In this document: in pieces, positions 1 through 6,300 of the stretch
Position numbering within the stretch: position 1 is the first letter of the stretch
Layout: every line of letters begins with the position of its first letter
NCBI GenBank assembly: GCA_964641415.1
Contig: CAZXMW010000112.1
Coordinates: 1-6,692, forward strand
DNA: 6,692 nucleotides
Direction of reading: 5' to 3'
From: JAHECW01 sp964641415
GTDB taxonomy: Bacteria > Acidobacteriota > Thermoanaerobaculia > Thermoanaerobaculales > Sulfomarinibacteraceae
The notes under the pieces: model-generated
What the model was told of the DNA's origin: nothing
What the model saw: only the letters and a program-made list of their open reading frames with translations
The model's database searches: none
Made by a program: the position numbers and the translations under genes

Positions 1-2
1 TC

Positions 3-128
3 GAAAAGGAAGCTCTGAAACGAGGCAATCTGCGTGCCGAGTTCCGCGGCCTGAAAACCGTGTGGGGGATCGGCAAGGTACTAGCGAGGCCATCGGTCCT
101 CGTTTCTAGATTCGGTCTGCCTGCTTGA
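3..128 (+). CDS. 3' end of an unidentified CDS (partial, 5' end outside window)
   Basis: Frame 3 is open from the first base of the window to a TGA at 126-128, giving about 41 residues. The peptide is basic, with a segment reading LRAEFRGLKTVWGIGKV and ending SRFGLPA. The other two forward frames are interrupted or end earlier in this stretch, so this is the best candidate for the tail of an upstream gene. The basic, arginine-rich end is of a kind seen at the C-termini of glycosyltransferases and similar cytoplasmic enzymes, but no motif supports a family assignment. The tail slightly overlaps the beta-helix remnant that follows. It could also be chance openness in GC-rich DNA. Confidence 0.3.
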   Translation, partial: EKEALKRGNLRAEFRGLKTVWGIGKVLARPSVLVSRFGLPA

Positions 129-258
129 CAAGCGCCTTCATTGGCCACGGGTTCAGAACGGCATCGTCGACATCGGCTGCTACGAGGGCGCCGGCCTGCT
201 CTTCGTCGACGACTTCGAGGGCGGTGGCACCGGCGAGTGGGATTTCGCGAGCTTGTAG
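85..258 (+). pseudogene. C-terminal remnant of a choice-of-anchor-Q / parallel beta-helix surface protein
   Basis: Frame 1 is open from 85 to a TAG at 256-258 and has no start codon of its own. Earlier in-frame stops lie at 16-18, 52-54 and 82-84. The last ~35 residues contain PRVQNGIVDIGCYEGAG and then DDFEGGGTGEWDFASL. The V-D-I-G-x-Y-E signature is characteristic of the end of the repeat region in choice-of-anchor Q/right-handed beta-helix exported proteins. The D-x-F-E-x-G-x-x-x-x-W tail is a common C-terminal ending of such proteins in several environmental phyla. Recognisable homology seems to begin near 121-150, and the expected preceding helix rungs are absent. This is therefore a severed 3' end, not an intact gene. 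Residue 1 of the feature is set only by the preceding stop. Confidence 0.45.
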
Positions 259-270
259 GTCGGTCCGACC
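258..270. repeat. Short perfect palindrome GGTCGG-T-CCGACC
   Basis: A 13-bp perfect odd palindrome begins at the last base of the stop codon of the beta-helix remnant and ends 13 bp before the -35 hexamer of the next promoter. It could be a regulator's operator site upstream of the fibre-protein promoter, or the stem of a decayed terminator of the upstream gene. There is no T-run after it, which argues against an active intrinsic terminator. GC-rich DNA makes 6-bp arms fairly likely by chance. Confidence 0.3.
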
Positions 271-283
271 GCACCACCCCTCG

Positions 284-312
284 TTGCGACTCGAGTTCCG
301 GCGCAGTATACT
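284..312 (+). promoter_or_regulatory. Sigma70-like promoter of the fibre-like protein gene
   Basis: TTGCGA at 284-289 (4 of 6 matches to TTGACA) and TATACT at 307-312 (5 of 6 to TATAAT) are separated by exactly 17 bp. The predicted transcript start is near 319, giving a leader of about 38 nt before the ATG at 358. The -10 lies inside a 14-nt motif, GTATACTCGTCGAA (306-319), which recurs with one mismatch upstream of the convergent - strand gene. Confidence 0.6.
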
Positions 313-342
313 CGTCGAAACAACCAATGGCCTGACAGATCG

Positions 343-350
343 GGAAGGAG
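343..350 (+). promoter_or_regulatory. Shine-Dalgarno of the fibre-like protein gene
   Basis: GGAAGGAG lies 7 nt before the ATG at 358, an ideal spacing. It fixes that ATG as the start, in agreement with the signal peptide that begins immediately there. Confidence 0.75.
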
Positions 351-357
351 ACTGATC

Positions 358-2580
358 ATGCGTATCTCGAGAACGCCACTCCTTGCGTTGGCGTTGCTTT
401 CGGCCACTGCCGTGCTCGCGGGCTTCCCCGGATCGGACGTGTACGTCGCCTCGGTGGGTCGGGGTAGCGGCATCGGCAGCTCGGAGTGGAAGACCGCGTT
501 GTGGATCGGCAACCCGAACCCGACGGCAGTGAACTGCAAGGTCTTCTTCCTCGCACGGGACCAGGCCAATCCGAACCCCCCTGCGTTCCTGGTCTCCGTG
601 GCGCCCGGTGAGACCCTCAACTACGACGACGCGATCGGGACCATCTTCGGAACCTCGGGCTTTGGCGCGATGCGGGTGCTGTGCAGCGACGACGTGATCG
701 TGAGCTCACGGATCTTCAATGACCCGGGCAACGATCCGGCGGCGACGCAGGGCCAGCTCTTCGGCGCCGTTCCGGCAGCGTTCGCCATCGGCCTCGGCGA
801 CGCCACCGATGTCCTCGGCGTGAACCAGGACGTTGACGAGGCCTTCCGCTACAACTTCGGGTTCGTCGAGACCTCGGGAGCTCCGGTGACCGTCCAAGCA
901 CAGCTCATCGACGGCGATGGGACGGTGCTCGGGTCGAGGTCGTACGGACTCCAGGGCCGAGAGGCGCGGCAGCTCAACATCGCCGACATCGGCGCGGGCG
1001 CGCAACCGACCGGCAACGGGCGGGTCCACGTCGAGGTCGTCTCCGGCGCCGGTCGGGTGATCGTCTTCGGCTCGGGCATCGCCAACAGCTCTCAGGATCC
1101 GTCGACCTTCGAGATGGCGATGCGGGAGGCAACCGTACCTGCGGGCGACGGTGACATCACCGCGGTCCACGCGGGCGGCGGCCTCGCCGGAGGCGGTACC
1201 GAGGGCGACGTGACGTTGAGCGTCGCCAATCTCGGCGTCACATCCGACAAGCTCGCCTTCGGCGCCGTCACCGCGGGCAAGATCGCCAACGGATCGGTGA
1301 CGCCACCCAAGCTCGACACCTCCGGCGCCCAGCAAGGGCAGGTGCTCAAGTACGACAAAGGCAGCGTGAGCTGGGAGGACGACCTCGATCAGGGACTGAC
1401 TCTGCCCTACTTCGGCGAGGCGACGACGCTCGCGCAGCAGCCCGCCGTGGACCTGCGCCAGCATGGCGAGGGTAACGTCGCCAGCTTCTCGTCCTACCTG
1501 GACACGAACACCAGGGCCGCGGTCTACGCGGTGAACTTCGGCAGTGGCGGGGCCGTGGTCGGCATCGACAACAGCCCGGTCGCGGGGAGCTTCGGAGTTT
1601 CGGGAGTCACCTACGCGGGTTTCGACGGCTCCGCCGGGGTCTACGGCTATTGCGATGGCGGCGAGTCCTTCGGCGTTTTCGGCGACTCGGACAGCCCGAA
1701 CGTTAACTCGGCCGGGGTGTACGGAACCTCCGATGCCGGATTCGGTGTTCGGGGCTTCACCGAGTCGACGTCGGCCAATGCGGCCGGGGTCCACGGCGAG
1801 GGGCCACGGCACGGGGTCACCGCCATGGCGACCGCGGCATCGGGTGCGACATCGGGCGTGTGGGGCTACGCCGAGAGCGCCGACGGGGCCGGGGTCTGGG
1901 GCCACTCAAACAGCGGCCACGGCGTGTTCGGCCGGTCGTACGGGGACTGGAACTGGCGCTCCGGGGTCTACGGTGAGGCGACCCACGAGCACGCCAATGG
2001 CGTCACGGGCTGGAACACCGGCACCGGCAACGGCGTCTATGCGTGGAGTCAGACCGGGACCGCCCTGGTCGCCAAGGGGGGCGGCAGCGTCCTACTCGCA
2101 GTGTACGACCGGGTTACGGACGACCGAAGGTTCCGGGTCGACAGCGACGGCCAAATCTACGCCGACGGGCCGTTCCACTCCACCGGCGCCGATTTCGCCG
2201 AACTCTACCCGGCATCGGAGCCGCTCGAGCCGGGAACGGTCGTGGCCATCGGTCTGGACGGGCGCGCGGTCCGCGCCACGGCGGAGCGCGCGTCCGCCGT
2301 CATGGGCGTGGTGGCGTCGAAGCCGACCATCGTCGGCAACTCGCCCGGTGATGCCGGCGCCCGCGATGGCCATGTCCAGGTCGCCATTCTGGGCATCGTG
2401 GACGTGGCGGTGAGCGACGGCTCGGGCCCGATCCGGCCCGGTGACCTGCTCACCGTCGGCGCCGTCCCCGGGACCGTCAGGCCTGCCGTCCGGCCGTCAC
2501 CGGGCACCGTCGTCGGCAAGGCCCTCGAGTCCAGCGAAACCGGCGGCGGCTCAATCAGGATGCTGGTCACCCTCCGCTGA
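358..2580 (+). CDS. Exported modular fibre/adhesin-like protein with GVxG repeats and a C-terminal G2-peptidase-like domain
   Basis: This gene encodes 740 aa. Residues 1-21 form a Sec signal peptide (MRISRT, a hydrophobic core, then an AVLA cleavage site). Residues ~26-122 and ~158-255 look like two related beta-sandwich/Ig-like modules of the kind found in tandem at the N-termini of Acidobacteria-type secreted proteins. A Gly-rich segment (264-293, GGGLAGGGTEGDVTLSVA) resembles phage tail-fibre sequence. It is followed by three 10-residue VTxxKLAxG-type repeats at 294, 304 and 314, then a GQVLKYDKGSVSWEDD element (327-342). About 13 GV[YFWHR]G units fill 413-562, mostly with a paired ~24-residue period. 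The C-terminus (~590-740: FRVDSDG, DFAELYPAS, MGVVASKPTIVGN, VGKALES, IRMLVTLR) matches a tail domain frequent on such proteins. It shows weak similarity to the peptidase G2 self-cleaving chaperone domain of phage appendage proteins. Inference: a surface or released, probably trimeric, fibre whose tail aids assembly. Its ligand is unknown and no enzyme active site is identifiable. Confidence 0.85.
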   Translation: MRISRTPLLALALLSATAVLAGFPGSDVYVASVGRGSGIGSSEWKTALWIGNPNPTAVNCKVFFLARDQANPNPPAFLVSVAPGETLNYDDAIGTIFGTSGFGAMRVLCSDDVIVSSRIFNDPGNDPAATQGQLFGAVPAAFAIGLGDATDVLGVNQDVDEAFRYNFGFVETSGAPVTVQAQLIDGDGTVLGSRSYGLQGREARQLNIADIGAGAQPTGNGRVHVEVVSGAGRVIVFGSGIANSSQDPSTFEMAMREATVPAGDGDITAVHAGGGLAGGGTEGDVTLSVANLGVTSDKLAFGAVTAGKIANGSVTPPKLDTSGAQQGQVLKYDKGSVSWEDDLDQGLTLPYFGEATTLAQQPAVDLRQHGEGNVASFSSYLDTNTRAAVYAVNFGSGGAVVGIDNSPVAGSFGVSGVTYAGFDGSAGVYGYCDGGESFGVFGDSDSPNVNSAGVYGTSDAGFGVRGFTESTSANAAGVHGEGPRHGVTAMATAASGATSGVWGYAESADGAGVWGHSNSGHGVFGRSYGDWNWRSGVYGEATHEHANGVTGWNTGTGNGVYAWSQTGTALVAKGGGSVLLAVYDRVTDDRRFRVDSDGQIYADGPFHSTGADFAELYPASEPLEPGTVVAIGLDGRAVRATAERASAVMGVVASKPTIVGNSPGDAGARDGHVQVAILGIVDVAVSDGSGPIRPGDLLTVGAVPGTVRPAVRPSPGTVVGKALESSETGGGSIRMLVTLR

Positions 2581-2593
2581 GCCAGCGGCAGCA

Positions 2594-2629
2594 AAACGGT
2601 ACCAGGAACGAAAAACTACGAAACGGTAC
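2594..2629. repeat. 9-bp direct repeat AAACGGTAC, two copies 27 bp apart
   Basis: AAACGGTAC occurs at 2594-2602 and again at 2621-2629, just after the stop codon of the fibre-like gene. It may be the trace of an insertion or simple chance; there is no other sign of its role. Confidence 0.35.
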
Positions 2630-2663
2630 TACACATCCGGAAACTCCGATGGGGACTGCGCAG

Positions 2664-2690
2664 TTCTCGATTCAGAAACGAGGGGTTTTT
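2664..2690 (+). terminator. Weak candidate intrinsic terminator of the fibre-like gene
   Basis: CTCG (2666-2669) pairs with CGAG (2679-2682) and can be extended by two U-G pairs. TTTTT follows at 2686-2690. The loop is 9 nt and the stem is short, so folding energy is poor. It lies 84 nt after the stop codon and is the only hairpin plus T-run seen in the correct orientation. Confidence 0.25.
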
Positions 2691-2715
2691 GTGCAAGGTC
2701 AAGGCAGATCGGAAT

Positions 2716-2742
2716 GTACGCGGAGGCGTACTTCTGTACGCC
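2716..2742. repeat. Three alternating GTACGC arms forming two mutually exclusive hairpins
   Basis: GTACGC (2716-2721) pairs with GCGTAC (2726-2731) across a GGAG loop. The same GCGTAC arm, extended to GGCGTAC (2725-2731), pairs with GTACGCC (2736-2742) across TTCT. The middle arm can join only one partner at a time. The compact palindromic design resembles REP-type intergenic elements. A switch-like RNA role is possible, but no leader gene follows on either strand. Confidence 0.5.
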
Positions 2743-2803
2743 GCACAAGGAAATTCGTAATCTGACGCCGAGATTGCCAAAAAGCGCCGTTTCCGGACGG
2801 GAA

Positions 2804-3139
2804 CTAATTGACGGCATGACCTCCAACGAGCACGTATCGGACCCCGTGCCTTTCGAACAGGCGAATGAGGGCCTTCATGTCGTCGGAGAACTGCATCGGA
2901 GATTCCCACCAGGAGACTTGTTCCCAGGACGCCTGCCTCTCGATCGGCAGTCGACCCCAGTCCCGGCCCCACCGGCGCGCCCGTAAAACGGCGAACTCCC
3001 GCATCCGCTCATCATGGGTCATGGCCGCTCGCCGCTGATGTTCCGCCTCATTCTCGTCCTCGAACGAGTGGAACACCCGAACCTGAGGATCTTCTCGCTC
3101 TGGATGCTTGATCGGGTCTTGAACGCCGCCATCGTGCAT
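2804..3139 (-). pseudogene. Truncated two-part fragment: small WGxxW-type protein plus N-terminus of an MNT-like nucleotidyltransferase
   Basis: The open frame encodes 111 aa and ends at a TAG (2806-2804). Residues 20-77 (VRVFHSFEDENEAE..., RRWGRDWGRLPIERQASWEQVSW) resemble small proteins of unknown function that are often encoded just before a nucleotidyltransferase gene. Residues 82-111 (MQFSDDMKALIRLFERHGVR, then YVLVGGHAVN) match the first ~30 residues of AbiEii/MNT-like nucleotidyltransferases, including the GG of the GS-type motif. The catalytic DxD carboxylates that should follow are missing, so no enzyme is made. The two parts are in one frame with no stop between them. This means either an original in-frame fusion or overlap, or loss of the first gene's stop. 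The upstream 20 residues are probably not native; a GTG at residue 22 (VFHSFED) is an alternative start. Intact pairs of this kind are candidate toxin-antitoxin-like modules; this copy is a relic. Confidence 0.5.
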
Positions 3140-3239
3140 GGGCCTGTTCTACGCGCAGAAAGCGGCTCGAGCATTCGAGACCAGGCCACAATCCGCTCTG
3201 TCACTTCGCGTCAGTGCTTGGGTGGGCGGTTTTCTTTAA

Positions 3240-3296
3240 TGCCAGGTCCGCAGTTCCGCAGTTGTCAGCCATAACCACGGAACTGCGGACCTGGCA
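3240..3296. repeat. Perfect 19-bp inverted repeat (REP/MITE-like element)
   Basis: TGCCAGGTCCGCAGTTCCG (3240-3258) is exactly reverse-complemented at 3278-3296, around a 19-nt loop. An 8-bp tandem repeat, CCGCAGTT, lies at 3248-3255 and 3256-3263 across the left arm and loop. Long perfect arms beginning TGCCAGGTC are reminiscent of dispersed palindromes associated with REP-type (Y1) transposases, but no transposase is present here. It lies 31 bp beyond the stop codon of the - strand gene, so its hairpin could also stabilise that mRNA's 3' end or end transcription. There is no T-run downstream on the - strand, so it is not a canonical terminator. Confidence 0.75.
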
Positions 3297-3327
3297 CCCA
3301 AACGTGGCGTTCGATAGCAGCACCGCC

Positions 3328-6300
3328 TCAGTACATGGATCGTACCGCCACCACCAACAGGTCGAAGGATTCGACCACCCCATTGCCGTCGCCATCGGGA
3401 TTACCCGGCGTGACGTAGGTGGCGTCGTCGATCACGTTGATGATGGCCGAGAGGTCGTCGGCGGCGAATGCGCAGTCGGCGGTGGCGTCACCGGCCCGTC
3501 CGGCGGTCACGACCCGGCAGTTCGAGAACTCGCTCGACGAGCCGGCGGTGTCGGTGGTCATCCCGGTGATCCCCTGACCGGCGAGGTCTGAAGGAACCAG
3601 CCGACTGAAGTTGAACCGCCCGGCTGCGGTATGCGAAACTTCGAACGAACCGATGTGAGTCTGGCCCTCGCCCCACTCGGTGGGATCGCAGGCGTCGTTG
3701 GAGTAGAGGTCGAAGGCATACGATCCTGCGGCGGAATCCCGATACCCGGCAACGTAGGTGTTCCCGCCGCAGCTTTCCGCCCAAATGATGAGCGGCTGGT
3801 TCATGAGATCGTTCGGCCCCTCGTCAACGTCTCCGGGATCGGGAGCTGTCCAACCGTCGTTTCCGAGATCAAGCCCGAGCGCACCGTTTCCGTGGATGCT
3901 GTTGAATCGGCAGTTGACCCGTACCGTCAGGTTGCCGTTGATCGCGATGCCGTCGTAATCGTTGAAGGTGATGGTGTTAGAGGCGGCCGGGGATCCCCCG
4001 ATAGTGTTCGCCGAGGCATCGACCACCAGGACCCCGGGCCCGTGGTTCTTCCACCCCGCCTCGTCGACTGGAGGGCCGATCGAGTTGCCTGCAACGGTGT
4101 TTCCTCGGGCGTGTCGGTCGCGGATTCGAATCCCGCCCCATCCATTGGACTCCAGAGAGTTGCCGTGTCCCGGGCTGCCGATGGTGTTGTTCGACCCGCC
4201 GTCGATCTCGATGCCGAACCAGGAGTTACCGTCTCCGGAGAAGATCGTCGAGGGGTCGTCGCCGATCGTGCAGTCCTGAATGGTGTTGGTGTTGGATTCG
4301 TCCGTTCCGTTGTCGGTGAGCATCACACCGTGGCGGTGGTTGTTGAAGACCAGCACGTCGGGGCCGATCGTGACGTTACTGGCTCCGTAGAGGGCAATCC
4401 CGTGCTGGTCGTTGTCCGCAATCGTGCAGTTGACGATCTGGTGGGCGGTGATTGAGCTCCGGATGCTGACGCCGTTGCCGGCGCTCGAATCGAGCCGGCT
4501 CTCCGCGCCGACAATGGGCACGCCGAGGGTGACCGCGCCGGCCGACTCGAGGGTGACACCGTGGTGGGCGTTTCCACTCGCTTGGAGCTTGGCGATGTGG
4601 GTGCCAGTCGTCGCGGTCCCGCCGACCCAGACCGCCGCCTCGTTATTGTCGTCGGCCGTCGCAAAGCTGCCGCTACCGGTTCCGCCGACCATGGTGTCGG
4701 GCACGTTGTCGATTCGCATACCGAAGCCGCCGTTGTTGTCCGATCTGAAGGATGGCACGTGGTTGTTGGAGCTGATTGCCAGCGGCCCGTGCTCGATATG
4801 AATGCCGTGGTTGCGGTTGTAGTTGAAATCTGCGGAGATGCTCGCGTCGGTCGTGTCCGAGAGGTGAATCCCGGATCCCTGATTGTGATTTGCTGTGCTC
4901 CGAGCGACCCAGGGATGGTGCGAGCCTGAGATCACCAAGCCGTTGCCGAGATCGCCGGCTGGGTTCTTCTTGAACTCTCGGATGTGGACCGACTCGAGCG
5001 AGCAGACATCTCCCTCGAAGACAAGCCCGTTACACCCTCCGGTACACGACGAGCCGAAAATAAACCAGGCGCCGGATCCCGTGAGCGCGAGGTTGAACCA
5101 GGTGGTCTCGGTCGCCGCCGGGAGTTGATCGTTTGGGTAGAAGTTCGGCGTGAACCCGGGAACGAGATCAATGGAGTCCGGCCCAGGATTCGCGTTGGCG
5201 GCGTTGATCGCCTCGCGGAGGGTGCAGTCGGAATCGCAGGTTCCGTCATCGTGGTCGTCGGCGGTGGTCACGCCGAAGGTGATCCTCGGCGCGGCAACGA
5301 GCAACACCGGGTTTGCCGAGCCTTCGAGCACCACCACCATGTCTTCAACGGCGTCCCGGCTGATCCGGCCGGAGTCGACGAACCGTGGCTCTGCGCCGAG
5401 ATCCAGCACCGTTGATTCCGACGCTGACCAACCGTCGTCGGCTCGTGTCAGGGCACCGTACAGTTTGATCCCGGTGGAGTCGGGAACCACGAGTGTCGGC
5501 CCGCGGCCGACGCCGTTCCACGTCGTGCGCACCCAATCGGGGGGACCGGCGGCACCGTGCTCAAGCAACGGAGCAGTCCATCGTTTGGTTTTCGGATCGA
5601 CCAGCGAGATCCAGTTGGATTGTGCAACCGCAAGCCGGTGGGTGGTGCTCCGTTCAAAGCGATCGAGAGCGATGGCCGCTCTTCCGCCGCCTGCCGCCAG
5701 AGTCGTTGAAACCTTGATCTCGCGCGCCTCGACTCGCGAGGCCGAGTCGGTTCCGGCCAGCACGTCGACTCCGCCGTCGGTGGCGACGACGACGTCCCAC
5801 CATGCATCCTCGTCGAGGTTTCCGGTCGCGACCGATCGTGCCGAGCCGCTGATGGGAACCAGCACCGGAGATTGGTTGATGGGAGACCGTTGTTCGGGAA
5901 ACAGCACCAGATGTGGACCCGTCGCTGTCAGCACGCCCACGACCGGAGTCGGAACCGTGTCCCGGCGGCCGTAGTCCAGGGAAGTCAGCGTGGTCACCGT
6001 CCCCGGCAGTGGCACTGCCTCGAACTCCTCGGTGGGGGTATCGCTCGTGACAGGAAACCAGTCGAGCCGGCGCCTGCCACGGAGAGCCATCACGACGTCA
6101 ACGGATCCGTTCCAGTCCATATCGGCGGCGGTGACGTGGAGGATCTGTGCGGGGGCCGTCGCGAGAACCTGCCGTGACAACAGTGCATGGGTCGACTCTG
6201 ACCGCCCCCGGCGCTGGACGTATCGGTAGGCAACCAGCACGCCGCCGTCGTCGTCGGCCCAGGCCACGAGCACCTCTGGCAGTCGGTCGCCGTCGAGATC

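Larger units (their letters stand above)
2581..2803. other. Gene-free, AT-richer intergenic stretch, possibly a dispersed repeat
   Basis: No credible gene is seen here. The stretch is visibly more AT-rich than the flanking genes. It contains a 9-bp direct repeat, a weak terminator-like hairpin followed by five T's, and a double GTACGC hairpin. The block from about 2683 to 2806 has the look of a dispersed intergenic repeat. Its right edge coincides with the point where the nucleotidyltransferase fragment on the - strand loses homology. The short open frames on both strands show no family motifs. Confidence 0.4.

Noticed and set aside
313..319. ECF-sigma -10 (CGTC) in the shared motif
   Set aside because: No GGAAC-type -35 element is found about 16 bp upstream at either gene, so a sigma70-type reading of TATACT is preferred.
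706..1905. 399-aa open frame on the - strand inside the fibre-like gene
   Set aside because: It is antisense to a gene with a clear signal peptide and domains. Its composition is Arg/Ala/Gly/Asp/Val-rich as expected from the complementary strand of GC-rich coding DNA, and no family motif or ribosome site supports it.
1594..2043. CRISPR or DNA-level tandem repeats in the fibre-like gene
   Set aside because: The periodicity is in the protein. The nucleotide units have diverged, vary in length and have no constant spacers.
1544..2413. 289-aa + strand frame overlapping the fibre-like gene
   Set aside because: Its product is a low-complexity run of Ser, Arg, Pro, Thr and Ala typical of an out-of-frame reading. 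The main frame carries regular GVxG repeats over the same bases.
2616..2972. 118-aa - strand frame through the repeat-like block
   Set aside because: It is in a different frame from the recognisable nucleotidyltransferase start over the shared bases and has no motif of its own; it looks like an open frame created by the repeat.
2441..2986. 181-aa + strand frame running from the end of the fibre-like gene into the intergenic region
   Set aside because: It begins out of frame inside the conserved C-terminal domain, crosses the repeat-like block and runs antisense to the nucleotidyltransferase fragment; nothing suggests translation.
3240..3296. Canonical intrinsic terminator for the - strand gene
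   Set aside because: The hairpin is strong, but the bases following it on the - strand are ATTAAAGAAAA, with no T-run. It is kept as a repeat with only a possible 3'-end role.
3631..4455. 274-aa + strand frame within the beta-helix gene
   Set aside because: It is antisense to conserved beta-helix rungs. The Val/Asp/Gly-rich translation is the complementary-strand image of the real frame.
5150..5974. 274-aa + strand frame opposite the propeller region
   Set aside because: The Ser/Arg/Pro/Thr-rich product has no recognisable motif and lies opposite the FG-GAP blades.
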